Source: Fulvivirga sediminis (GTDB lineage Bacteria > Bacteroidota > Bacteroidia > Cytophagales > Cyclobacteriaceae). Taken from it: a stretch of DNA of 64,000 nucleotides. The notes beneath the pieces were generated by a model, which searched no databases, was not told the origin of the DNA, and saw nothing but the letters and a program-made list of their open reading frames with translations. This document shows, piece by piece, positions 52,478 through 61,437 of the stretch; within the stretch, counting starts at the first letter, position 1, and the number at the start of each line of letters is the position of its first letter. Made by a program: the position numbers and the translations under genes. Location: contig NZ_JAESIY010000004.1 of assembly GCF_016757215.1 (NCBI RefSeq), positions 62,001 through 126,000 of the forward strand, given 5' to 3'.

Positions 52478-55400
52478 TTAAAATTTCAGACTAAGACCAA
52501 ACTGAGTAGTAACACTACTTACACGGCCAACTCCTAAAGAAGCACCCGCCCATTCTGGATCATAACCGGTATAATCTGTGAAAACAAATGGGTTCAGCAC
52601 ATTTACATATACCCTCAATTGCTCCACATTCCATCTATTTAATAGGTTTTGAGGAATGGTATACCCCAGAGATATATTATTCACTTTCACATATGAAGCA
52701 TCTTTATAATACCCTACTCCATTATTTCTCCAATAGGCTCCTTCATTTCTGGGTTGAGGGTAAGAATTAGATGTTTGAGCAGGTACGCCTACATTATTCT
52801 CCGGAATGTACCAATCAGCTATATCTAGCTTCTGGCGACCTCTATCTCTCACATCTTCAAAATTAGAATGGAAGTTACTATAGGCCAGCACTCCTTGTAC
52901 AGCTGATAATGAGAAGGTAAAATCAAAATTGAAAAGATTTAAGCGCGAGATAAGCCCTCCGGTCCAATCAGGGTTAGCGCTACCTAAAATAATTCTATCA
53001 TCCTCAGGTTTGATTTCTGTATCATTATTAACATCAGTCACTTTTGCCTGTCCTACCGTTTGGTTATAAGCCTTTGCCTGATCTGCTTCATCAGCCTGCC
53101 ATATACCTGCAAACTCATAATTATAATGGGCATCAATAGACTCTCCTATAAACCAGCCATTGGCCACATCATCATTTTCTTTTTGTCCATATATACTTAA
53201 GATTTCATTGGTATTTTTAGTAAAGGTGAAAGTGGTTTCCCAGGTAAGCGCTTCATTTCTAATATTAGTGGTAGTCAACAGCACTTCTACACCACTATTC
53301 CTTACTGATGCGGCATTAGAATTTATGGCTGAATATCCGGTTTCAAAAGGAAGCTTTTGGTCTACCAGCAGCTCATCAGAAGTTCTGCTATACCAATCGA
53401 CACTACCTGTAACCCTATAATCAAGTAATGAAAAATCTAACCCCACATTGACTTCAGAAGTCTTCTCCCATTTAAGATTCTTATTAGCTAAAGTGTCTGC
53501 AGCGAACCCCTGGGCAACATCATTTGGGTTACCAAAATTATAAAAGCTCCTGCTGCTCAAAACGTTAAGGGAAGAATATGGATCAACGTTATTATTACCT
53601 GTAGCACCATAACTTACCCTAAACTTCAAATCAGAAATAGCATCAACATCCATAAAGTCTTCTTCCGTTATCCTCCAACCCAAGGCGGCAGAAGGGAAAC
53701 TATCCCACCTGTTTTCTTCAGGAAATAGAGAAGATCCATCCCATCTATTTGTAAGCGTCAAGAGATAACGATCTTTATAGGTATAATTAAGCCTTAAGGC
53801 AAAAGAGGCCAACTGGCTTTTGAAGAAAACATTACCCAAAGTGTAACTAGATGGCGCTCCCAGACCTACATTATAAAACTCTCTCTCTGCAGGCTGGTAT
53901 CTGGATGAAAAATATTCTGTTTCTGTTCTATTCACAAAAATACTCTGAAGAGCTAGTGCGTTAAATGAATGATCTCCATAGGTTTTATTGAAATTCAGCT
54001 GATTATCCCAGGTATAATTAAAGTTCTCAAACCTATTTACTCTGGATGATGCTTCTCCTCCGAAACTAACACCTTCGTTGGTCATGCCTCCAAAGTATAC
54101 TCCTCTTCTTGACGTTTGTAATCCCATAGAAAAAGTTGATTGAAAGGTAAGCCAATCAACTACATCATATTTAATGTAAGTATTACCTACTCCATTCCAT
54201 TGGCGCGTCTCATTACTAGAGTTTTGAATCTCTAAAAGAGGATTGTAAGTACTGGTTTTATCAATCACTACATTGCCATTAGGGTCAGTGAGCTTGCCCG
54301 GTTGAGGGAAAAGTTCTCCTACTATTTCATTATTATTTTCGTCTATAGCCCATGGCGAAAGGAATGGATTTAATCGAAAAGCCTCTTGCATGGCCAGTTC
54401 ACTTCCTCTCTGTAGGTTAGTAAGTGATAATGAAATATTGGCACCTACTTTAAGTTTACTGTTAATCTCCTGATCAATGCCTGATCTGAGTGTAAACTTC
54501 TCAAGCTCTTCATTTTCTATATTTCCTGTTTCCTTTTGATAGCCCAAGCCTAAAGTATAAGCAGAAGCTCCTGCTCTATGCGCTATTGATAAGTGATTAT
54601 TCGTTTGTGTTCCGGTTTTTAAAACCGCATCATACCAGTCAAATCCATCCAAATTATCGAAGCGCTCTCTCAGCACAGAATTGTTACTTGGAGGCAATAC
54701 CACCTGATCCATATATTCTTCAGGAGTACGACCTGCACCGTTATTAGAAGTAGCCAAGTAAGCTGAAGTATGATAATATTTCCATTTTTCCGGGCTCATC
54801 ATCTTCGGTAGGCGTGCTGTACTTTTCACCCCTACATAAGATTCAAATGAGAAAGATGTACCAGAGGGAATATTGGCTCCTGATTTTGTTTGTACTATTA
54901 CCACTCCATTAGATCCTCTGGAGCCATATATGGCGGCAGATGAAGCATCTTTCAAAATATCTATTTTAGCAATATCTTGTGGATTAAGGAAATCTATAGA
55001 TTCAGTGATTACTCCATCTACCACATATAAAGGAGAGTTAGAACCGTCTTTTATTGAGTTCTTGCCTCTTATGGTTACGTTAAAACCATCGCCTACCCTT
55101 CCGGTAGAATTAGTAATTTGCACCCCAGAAACACTTCCTTGCAATGATTGAATAGGGCTCGTAGCACCCCTTTCAGAAATGGTTTTTGCCTCCACGCCAG
55201 CAATAGCTCCGGTAAGGTCTTTCTTCTTTTGCGTTCCATACCCTACTATTACTACTTCTTCCAGCTCGGAGATGTTTTCTTCCATTACAATATCAAGGGT
55301 ACTTCTTCCGGCAATAGGCACTTCCTGAGAATTCATGCCTATAAAAGAAAAAATTAAAACGGCATCAGAGGGCACATCCAGTCTGTACCTCCCTTCTGAG

Positions 55401-55591
55401 TCCGTAATGGCACCATTGGTAGTGCCTTTTTCTATAATAGATACTCCAGGCAACTTCTCGCCTGTACCATCCTCTACCGTGCCTGATATGGTGGTACTTT
55501 GAGAGTACCCGTGCAGCGGCGGCAATAAAAATGCGACCGCCAAAAAAGTATAGGCAAACACATGCTTTAGATGTTGAACAACTTTACTCAT
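52478..55591 (-). CDS. SusC/RagA family TonB-dependent transporter (pectin pair 2)
   Basis: From the ATG at 55591 it has 1037 residues: signal peptide (~1-30, ends HGYSQ), carboxypeptidase-D-like domain (~33-105), TonB-box-type EEVVIVGYGTQKKKDLTGAI, plug domain (QGSVSGVQI... YVVDGV... SSAAIYGSRGSNGVVIVQTKSG) and barrel ending TQFGLSLKF. The frame is open upstream to a TTG inside the palindromic operator (55631-55633), but that start would put translation inside a repressor site and lengthen the signal peptide, so the ATG is preferred. It is divergent from kduI. Confidence 0.95.
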   Translation of the reverse strand: MSKVVQHLKHVFAYTFLAVAFLLPPLHGYSQSTTISGTVEDGTGEKLPGVSIIEKGTTNGAITDSEGRYRLDVPSDAVLIFSFIGMNSQEVPIAGRSTLDIVMEENISELEEVVIVGYGTQKKKDLTGAIAGVEAKTISERGATSPIQSLQGSVSGVQITNSTGRVGDGFNVTIRGKNSIKDGSNSPLYVVDGVITESIDFLNPQDIAKIDILKDASSAAIYGSRGSNGVVIVQTKSGANIPSGTSFSFESYVGVKSTARLPKMMSPEKWKYYHTSAYLATSNNGAGRTPEEYMDQVVLPPSNNSVLRERFDNLDGFDWYDAVLKTGTQTNNHLSIAHRAGASAYTLGLGYQKETGNIENEELEKFTLRSGIDQEINSKLKVGANISLSLTNLQRGSELAMQEAFRLNPFLSPWAIDENNNEIVGELFPQPGKLTDPNGNVVIDKTSTYNPLLEIQNSSNETRQWNGVGNTYIKYDVVDWLTFQSTFSMGLQTSRRGVYFGGMTNEGVSFGGEASSRVNRFENFNYTWDNQLNFNKTYGDHSFNALALQSIFVNRTETEYFSSRYQPAEREFYNVGLGAPSSYTLGNVFFKSQLASFALRLNYTYKDRYLLTLTNRWDGSSLFPEENRWDSFPSAALGWRITEEDFMDVDAISDLKFRVSYGATGNNNVDPYSSLNVLSSRSFYNFGNPNDVAQGFAADTLANKNLKWEKTSEVNVGLDFSLLDYRVTGSVDWYSRTSDELLVDQKLPFETGYSAINSNAASVRNSGVEVLLTTTNIRNEALTWETTFTFTKNTNEILSIYGQKENDDVANGWFIGESIDAHYNYEFAGIWQADEADQAKAYNQTVGQAKVTDVNNDTEIKPEDDRIILGSANPDWTGGLISRLNLFNFDFTFSLSAVQGVLAYSNFHSNFEDVRDRGRQKLDIADWYIPENNVGVPAQTSNSYPQPRNEGAYWRNNGVGYYKDASYVKVNNISLGYTIPQNLLNRWNVEQLRVYVNVLNPFVFTDYTGYDPEWAGASLGVGRVSSVTTQFGLSLKF

Positions 55592-55625
55592 TAGTATAGG
55601 TTTAAATTGAAAATTAAAGGTTGAT

Positions 55626-55645
55626 AAATGCAATCGATTGCATTT
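55626..55645. promoter_or_regulatory. perfect 20-base LacI-type operator before pectin susC 2
   Basis: AAATGCAATCGATTGCATTT is a perfect even palindrome with central CG. It lies 35 bases upstream of the true susC start and shares the 12-base core GCAATCGATTGC with the operator of uxaA. Confidence 0.8.
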
Positions 55646-55794
55646 TAGTAATTAAAAAAACTAAAGCAAAACGAAATCGGAACTTTTTTCTAAAACCGAT
55701 ATTTTTAGCTTATTTTGATGGAATTATGAGTATTTTCCATTATGTTAGTTAGCAGATAGCTTGTATAAAAACATGATATCATTAAATTAATACC

Positions 55795-55819
55795 TAATTT
55801 TGAGCAATCGTTTACACAG
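55795..55819 (+). promoter_or_regulatory. promoter and operator of the kduI operon
   Basis: TAATTTTG (55795-55802) fits the Bacteroidota -7 consensus TAnnTTTG. The half-operator GAGCAATCGTTTACACAG (55802-55819) begins on its last base, so a bound repressor would sit on the transcription start. It shares 13 bases (as reverse complement) with the site at 50751-50764 before pectin susC 1. The kduI start follows at 55838. Confidence 0.6.
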
Positions 55820-55837
55820 AAATAATCAAGTTAAACT

Positions 55838-56677
55838 ATGAGCATAAAATATTCAGTAAGGCACGCCATCCATCATGAAGACAGTAAAAATTATGATACG
55901 GAAAAACTGCGTAGCTCCTACTTAATTGAAACCCTTTTTGAGCCTGACACCATTAATGCGGTATATACACTATATGACCGACTCATTGTGGGAGGCATAC
56001 ACCCTAAAAGCAAAGCACTAAAATTAGAAGCTTTCGACACCTTAAAAGCTGAAAACTTTCTTGATAGACGAGAAATAGGCATTATTAACGTAGCTAGCCC
56101 CACCAAGGTAACTGTAGACGGTACCGATTATGAGGTAGGCACCAAAGAAGCCTTGTACATAGGTATGGGAGCTAAAGATGTGACCTTTCACCCAGCTACA
56201 ACAGGAGAAGCCAGGTTATACTTTAACTCTGCTCCAGCGCATGCCAGCTACCCTACCAGAAAGGTTTCTTTAGATGAAGCTGAAACCGTAGAGCTAGGCA
56301 GTCTGGAAGAGTCTAACCATAGAGTAATTAGGAAGGTATTAGTGAACTCTGTAGTAAAAACCTGCCAATTGCAAATGGGCGTAACTGAGTTAAAGGCTGG
56401 TAGCGTATGGAACACTATGCCTGCACACACACACGATAGGCGCATGGAAGCTTACTTTTACTTCGAGCTGCCTGAAGATTCAGCCGTTTGTCATTTCATG
56501 GGGCCTGCTAACGAAACCCGTCATATTTGGATGAAAAACCATCAGGCAGTAATTTCGCCACCATGGTCTATACACAGCGGAGCAGGCACCTCTAACTACA
56601 CCTTTATTTGGGGTATGGCAGGAGAGAATCTAGACTATGGCGATATGGATAAAGTAGCACCTACTGACCTGAAATAA
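55838..56677 (+). CDS. kduI: 5-dehydro-4-deoxy-D-glucuronate isomerase
   Basis: Turns 5-keto-4-deoxyuronate (the product of unsaturated uronate released by GH105 and lyases) into 2,5-diketo-3-deoxygluconate. The 279-residue length is normal. The cupin zinc site is complete: His197 and His199 in MPAHTHDRR, Glu204 in MEAYFYFE, and His246 in PPWSIHSGAG. The N-terminus KYSVRHAIHHEDSKNYDTEKLR is also typical. It is the first gene of kduI-kduD-lacI-uxaB-uxaC-kdgK-eda; the next start follows after 2 bases. Confidence 0.97.
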   Translation: MSIKYSVRHAIHHEDSKNYDTEKLRSSYLIETLFEPDTINAVYTLYDRLIVGGIHPKSKALKLEAFDTLKAENFLDRREIGIINVASPTKVTVDGTDYEVGTKEALYIGMGAKDVTFHPATTGEARLYFNSAPAHASYPTRKVSLDEAETVELGSLEESNHRVIRKVLVNSVVKTCQLQMGVTELKAGSVWNTMPAHTHDRRMEAYFYFELPEDSAVCHFMGPANETRHIWMKNHQAVISPPWSIHSGAGTSNYTFIWGMAGENLDYGDMDKVAPTDLK

Positions 56678-56679
56678 GC

Positions 56680-57465
56680 ATGAAACTATTTGACCTAACC
56701 GATAAAATTGCACTGATCACAGGAGGTACGCATGGGCTGGGCATGGCTATGGCCAAAGCCCTGGGAGATGCTGGTGCTACCCTGGTGATCAATGGCCATA
56801 CACCTTCAAAAATGAAAACTGCCATAGAAAGCTATGAGTCTGAAGGGTATAAGGTACATGAATTTCTTTTTGATGTCACCAACGAACAAGAGGTGATTGA
56901 AAATATAAAGAAAATAGAAACTGACATAGGCCCCATAGACATTTTGGTGAACAATGCCGGGATGATACAGAGGGTACCTGCACTGGATATGGAAGTGGAA
57001 GATTTCCGCAAAGTGCTTGATGTAGATATTACAGGTCCGTTTATTATGGCTAAGCAAGTAGCCAAGTACATGGTCGAAAGAAAAAAAGGGAAAATCATTA
57101 ATATTTGCTCTATGATGAGCGAGCTGGGTAGAAATACTGTATCAGCTTATGCTGCTGCCAAGGGAGGTCTTAAAATGCTTACCCGCAACCTGGCTACAGA
57201 ATGGGCTAAATACAATATTCAGGTTAATGGCATTGGCCCTGGCTATTTTGCCACCGATCAAACCGCTCCTATCCGTGTTGATGGTCATCCTTTTAACGAT
57301 TTTATAGTAAACAGAACACCTGCTGGCAGGTGGGGTGATCCGGAAGATCTGGGAGGCACTACAATTTTTCTAGCTAGTAAAGCAAGTGATTTTGTAAATG
57401 GACAGATCATTTATGTAGATGGTGGTATATTAGCCACCATTGGAAAACCCATGAACGAGTCCTAA
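56680..57465 (+). CDS. kduD: 2-dehydro-3-deoxy-D-gluconate 5-dehydrogenase
   Basis: Short-chain dehydrogenase that reduces 2,5-diketo-3-deoxygluconate to KDG. The 261-residue protein has the cofactor loop TGGTHGLG (14-21), NNAG at 91-94, and the catalytic set Ser144, Tyr157, Lys161 in ICSMMSELGRNTVSAYAAAKGG. The name follows from its place directly behind kduI; SDR sequence alone would allow gluconate 5-dehydrogenase as well. Confidence 0.93.
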   Translation: MKLFDLTDKIALITGGTHGLGMAMAKALGDAGATLVINGHTPSKMKTAIESYESEGYKVHEFLFDVTNEQEVIENIKKIETDIGPIDILVNNAGMIQRVPALDMEVEDFRKVLDVDITGPFIMAKQVAKYMVERKKGKIINICSMMSELGRNTVSAYAAAKGGLKMLTRNLATEWAKYNIQVNGIGPGYFATDQTAPIRVDGHPFNDFIVNRTPAGRWGDPEDLGGTTIFLASKASDFVNGQIIYVDGGILATIGKPMNES

Positions 57466-57495
57466 TAAATTAAAACCCACGGGTATAACCACAAA

Positions 57496-58521
57496 ATGGC
57501 TGGAAAATCAAAAACCACTATTCACGATATAGCTTTAAAGCTCAACATTACCGCTTCTACGGTTTCCAGGGCACTGAATAACAACCCTCGTATAAGCAAA
57601 GCTACCAGAAAAGCTGTGCTTAAGGTCGCTAAAGATCTTAACTACCAGCCGAATAACATAGCTGCAGCCTTGCGTAATGGGAAGAGCCATATTATCGGAG
57701 TAGTGGTACCCACGGCTAACAGAGCTTTTTTCTCATCTGTAGTGAGGGGAATAGAAGAAATAGCCAATAAGTTGAATTACAAAGTAATCATTTGCCAGTC
57801 ATACGAAAATTATGACAAGGAGGTACAAACTATAGATGCTCTCCTCAGTGCCCGTGTAGATGGTATCATCGCCTCTATCAGTAAAAACACACTCGATTTT
57901 GAACATTTTAAAAAAGCGCAAGACAGAGGCACTCCCGTAGTACTTTTTGACCGTACTACTGATGAAATAGAAACCGGCCAGGTAATGATAGATGACTACC
58001 TTGGAGCTTATAAGGTAACAGAACACCTCATAGAACAGGGCTGCAAGCGTATCGCTCATTTCACTAACCCCATTAAAATCAATATTTATAAAGACAGACT
58101 CCGCGGCTACCTGGACGCTCTTAGAGACAATAACCTTGAAATTATTGACGAGCTCATAGTAGAAAGTAATATGCAGCTGGAAGATGGGCGTGAAAGTATG
58201 GAAAAGTTGCTTAAATTAGATGAGTGGCCAGATGCCGTTTTCTCAGCTAGTGACTATGGAGCCATGGGTGCCATGCAGGTTTTAAAAGAAAAACACATAA
58301 AAATACCTGAGCAAGTAGCCTTAGCAGGATTTAGTAATGAGCCCTTTACCTCATTTACTGACCCTACACTAACTACCGTAGATCAGCTCAGCATAACTAT
58401 GGGAAAAGTATGTGCAGAGCTGTTCTTTAAACAGATAAAAGCAGGTAATAAAAAAGAACTGCCTCAAAAAACGGTACTTAAACCGGAATTAATCATTAGA
58501 CAATCATCTTTAAAAAAATAA
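57496..58521 (+). CDS. LacI-family transcriptional regulator of the pectin/uronate genes
   Basis: A 341-residue LacI/GalR protein. The N-terminal helix-turn-helix is TIHDIALKLNITASTVSRALNN (~8-29), then the hinge helix NNIAAALRNGKS (~53-64), which inserts in the central CG of operators, then a periplasmic-binding-protein-like core (~66-335) with DRTTDEIETGQVMIDDYLGAY and GFSNEPFTSFTDPTLTTVDQ. It is cotranscribed inside the uronate operon, and palindromes with a central CG flank its target genes and lie 35-50 bases after its own stop. The effector is unknown; KDG or a related keto-deoxy acid is a sensible guess. Confidence 0.93.
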   Translation: MAGKSKTTIHDIALKLNITASTVSRALNNNPRISKATRKAVLKVAKDLNYQPNNIAAALRNGKSHIIGVVVPTANRAFFSSVVRGIEEIANKLNYKVIICQSYENYDKEVQTIDALLSARVDGIIASISKNTLDFEHFKKAQDRGTPVVLFDRTTDEIETGQVMIDDYLGAYKVTEHLIEQGCKRIAHFTNPIKINIYKDRLRGYLDALRDNNLEIIDELIVESNMQLEDGRESMEKLLKLDEWPDAVFSASDYGAMGAMQVLKEKHIKIPEQVALAGFSNEPFTSFTDPTLTTVDQLSITMGKVCAELFFKQIKAGNKKELPQKTVLKPELIIRQSSLKK

Positions 58522-58555
58522 GGCCTATGAACCATTTATATACACACGTTTTTAA

Positions 58556-58571
58556 AGACAATCGATTGCGC
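58556..58571. promoter_or_regulatory. LacI-type operator between lacI and uxaB
   Basis: AGACAATCGATTGCGC contains the full core CAATCGATTG (58559-58568) with one good flank. It lies 22 bases before the uxaB start and 34 after the lacI stop, so uxaB-uxaC-kdgK-eda probably has a second, repressible promoter. Confidence 0.65.
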
Positions 58572-58593
58572 CAACTCCTATAAAAATATAACC

Positions 58594-60015
58594 ATGAAAC
58601 CTCTCAATAAACAAACTGCTGGTGTATCTACACTACCTCCTGTTAAAGTACTACAGTTCGGAGAAGGCAACTTCTTACGCGCTTTTGTAGATTGGGTAAT
58701 AGACATATTGAACGAAAAAGCCGATTTCAACGGTAGTGTCCATATTGTACAGCCCATAGCACAAGGTATGGTAAATATGCTCAATGAGCAAGATTGCCTA
58801 TATCATGTGCTCTTACAAGGCATTAAAAACGGCAATACAATAGATGATAAAAGGCTGATTACCAGCATATACTCTGCTTCCAACCCTTATGATGACTATA
58901 AAGCATATCTGGCGTTAGGCGAAAATCCTGAATTAGAGTTTATGATCTCTAATACCACGGAGGCTGGCATTAAGTTTTCTGAAGTAGACGAATCATCTAT
59001 AACTCTACCAGACACATTTCCGGGTAAACTCACCGCACTGCTTTATCATAGATACAAATTCTTTAAAGGAGCTGCAGACAAAGGCCTTACTCTTATTCCT
59101 TGTGAGCTGATAGAGCACAATGGCACTACGCTCAAGAAAACTATAATGCAGTATATCCAACATTGGCACTTGCCTGATGATTTTGCCCTTTGGATAGAAA
59201 ACCACAACCGCTTCTGCAATACATTGGTAGACAGAATAGTACCTGGTTTCCCTCGTGAAAACATAAAAGAAATACAAACTGAGCTGGATTTTGAAGATAA
59301 TCTGGTAGTAAAAGCAGAACCTTTTTTACTGTGGGTAATAGAAGCTCCTGATGGAGTTAAAGAAGCTTTTCCTACCTATAAAACAGATCTGGATGTGCTC
59401 TTTGTGAAAGATATAACTCCTTACAGAACGCGAAAAGTAAGGATACTGAACGGAGCCCACACCTCACTGGTACCGGTAGCTTACCTCCATGGAATACGAA
59501 CAGTAAGAGAAGCTGTAGAAAATGATTATACGGGTTCTTTTATCAAAAAAACTATATTCGAAGAGATAGTGCCTACACTAGATCTACCTGCAGAAGAACT
59601 AGAAAAATTTGCTCATGCAGTACTGGAAAGGTTCAAAAACCCATTTATCAGACATGAACTTATTTCTATTGCACTAAATTCTGTCTCTAAATATAAAGTA
59701 AGAGTATTACCATCTTTGTTAGAATACCAACAGAGAAAAGGCAGCCTGCCTCAAAATCTAGTACATGCGCTAGCCGCTCTAATCGTGTTTTACCAAGGCG
59801 AATGGAACGAAGAGACTATTGCCCTGAATGATGGCAATGAGGTGATAGCCTTCTTCAAAGAGGTATGGAGTGGCCAGCAAGAAGAAATAGCTTCAAAAGT
59901 ATTATCTAACACTGCCTTCTGGGATCAGGACCTTACTAAAGTAGCAGGCTTAAGTGCCGCTGTTCAAAAAGAAATCAGCAGCATTTTATTATCAGAAAAA
60001 GAAAAATCGTATTAA
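58594..60015 (+). CDS. uxaB: tagaturonate reductase (altronate oxidoreductase)
   Basis: NADH-dependent enzyme that reduces D-tagaturonate to D-altronate. The 473-residue protein belongs to the mannitol dehydrogenase family: N-terminal cofactor segment VLQFGEGNFLRAFVDWVIDILNE (~20-42), and the signature KVRILNGAHTSLVPVAYLHG (~285-304), with the catalytic Lys in VRILNG context. UxaB and UxuB are close relatives; no uxuA is seen, while uxaA is, so UxaB is the better name. The uxaC gene follows 18 bases later. Confidence 0.94.
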   Translation: MKPLNKQTAGVSTLPPVKVLQFGEGNFLRAFVDWVIDILNEKADFNGSVHIVQPIAQGMVNMLNEQDCLYHVLLQGIKNGNTIDDKRLITSIYSASNPYDDYKAYLALGENPELEFMISNTTEAGIKFSEVDESSITLPDTFPGKLTALLYHRYKFFKGAADKGLTLIPCELIEHNGTTLKKTIMQYIQHWHLPDDFALWIENHNRFCNTLVDRIVPGFPRENIKEIQTELDFEDNLVVKAEPFLLWVIEAPDGVKEAFPTYKTDLDVLFVKDITPYRTRKVRILNGAHTSLVPVAYLHGIRTVREAVENDYTGSFIKKTIFEEIVPTLDLPAEELEKFAHAVLERFKNPFIRHELISIALNSVSKYKVRVLPSLLEYQQRKGSLPQNLVHALAALIVFYQGEWNEETIALNDGNEVIAFFKEVWSGQQEEIASKVLSNTAFWDQDLTKVAGLSAAVQKEISSILLSEKEKSY

Positions 60016-60033
60016 AAAAACATCTATAGCACC

Positions 60034-61434
60034 ATGTCCTTTTTAACAGAGAACTTCCTTCTCGAAACCAAAACAGCACAGCAGTTATACCATGATCATG
60101 CTGCTAAAATGCCTATTATCGACTATCACTGCCACCTCCCTCCTAATGAGATTGCCGGTGACAAAAATTTCGAAAACCTTACTCAAATATGGCTCAATGG
60201 CGATCACTATAAGTGGCGTGCCATGCGCACCAACGGAATAGATGAAAAATTCTGTACCGGAGATGCCAGTGACTATGAAAAATTTGAGAAATGGGCGGCT
60301 ACAGTGCCCTATACCATGAGAAATCCTCTATATCACTGGACTCACATGGAGCTAAAAAAACCATTTGGCATCGATAAAATTCTTAAACCACAAACTGCTC
60401 GTGAAATCTATGATGCCTGCACTGAAATGCTACAAACGCCTGAGTTTAGCGTAAGAGGCATCCTCAAAAAGATGAACGTAAAAGTAGTGTGCACTACTGA
60501 CGACCCCATAGATAGCCTTGAACATCATCAAAAGCTTAAAGAAGAAGGTTATGACATTAAGATATTACCTACTTTTAGAGCTGATAAGGTTCTGGCCATA
60601 GAAAACCCCTCTGTGTTTTTGCCCTATCTAGACAAACTGAGTGAAGTATCAGGCATAGCTATACATAACTATTTAACCCTAGTAGATGCGCTACAAAAGC
60701 GTCATGACTATTTTCATAGCATGGGTTGTAGGCTTTCTGACCACGGTTTGGAAACGGTATATGCTGATGATTTTTCTCCCGAAGAGATAAGCAAAATATT
60801 TACAAAAGCGCAGAACAAGCAGGCTTTAACCCCTGAAGAAGTAAGTAAATTCAGATCTGCTATATTATATGATATGGCCATAATGGATCATGCCAAAGGG
60901 TGGACACAACAGTTTCACTTAGGAGCATTAAGAAATAACAACACCCGCATGATGCGCGAGCTGGGGCCTGATACCGGCTTTGATTCAATAGGAGATTTTG
61001 ACATCGCACAATCGCTTTCCCTCTTTATGGATAAGCTGGATAATACCAACCAACTGACTAAAACCATCCTTTATAACCTTAATCCAAGCCAAAATGAGCT
61101 ATATGCGACTATGATTGGCAACTTTAACGATGGCTCCATCGCAGGAAAAATACAGTACGGCTCTGCCTGGTGGTTTTTAGATCAAAAAGACGGCATGATC
61201 AGGCAAATGAATGCACTGTCTAACATGGGACTACTCAGCCGATTTGTAGGTATGCTTACTGATTCCAGAAGCTTCCTTTCTTATCCAAGACACGAATATT
61301 TCAGAAGAATATTATGTAATCTCATTGGTAACGATGTGGAGAATGGTGAACTTCCTGCAAGTGAAATGGCATGGCTGGGTGAAATGGTAGAGAACATCTG
61401 TTATAACAATGCTAAAAACTATTTTGAATTTTAA
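60034..61434 (+). CDS. uxaC: uronate isomerase
   Basis: Isomerises D-galacturonate to D-tagaturonate (and D-glucuronate to D-fructuronate). The 466-residue protein is of the amidohydrolase fold. It opens with PIIDYHCHLPPNEIAGDKNFENL (His-x-His metal site at ~33-35), and has VCTTDDPIDSLEHHQ, FHSMGCRLSDHGLE and LGALRNNNTRMM, all family marks, as well as SRSFLSYPRHEYFRRILC near the end. The stop and the kdgK start are 3 bases apart. Confidence 0.97.
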   Translation: MSFLTENFLLETKTAQQLYHDHAAKMPIIDYHCHLPPNEIAGDKNFENLTQIWLNGDHYKWRAMRTNGIDEKFCTGDASDYEKFEKWAATVPYTMRNPLYHWTHMELKKPFGIDKILKPQTAREIYDACTEMLQTPEFSVRGILKKMNVKVVCTTDDPIDSLEHHQKLKEEGYDIKILPTFRADKVLAIENPSVFLPYLDKLSEVSGIAIHNYLTLVDALQKRHDYFHSMGCRLSDHGLETVYADDFSPEEISKIFTKAQNKQALTPEEVSKFRSAILYDMAIMDHAKGWTQQFHLGALRNNNTRMMRELGPDTGFDSIGDFDIAQSLSLFMDKLDNTNQLTKTILYNLNPSQNELYATMIGNFNDGSIAGKIQYGSAWWFLDQKDGMIRQMNALSNMGLLSRFVGMLTDSRSFLSYPRHEYFRRILCNLIGNDVENGELPASEMAWLGEMVENICYNNAKNYFEF

Positions 61435-61437
61435 AAT

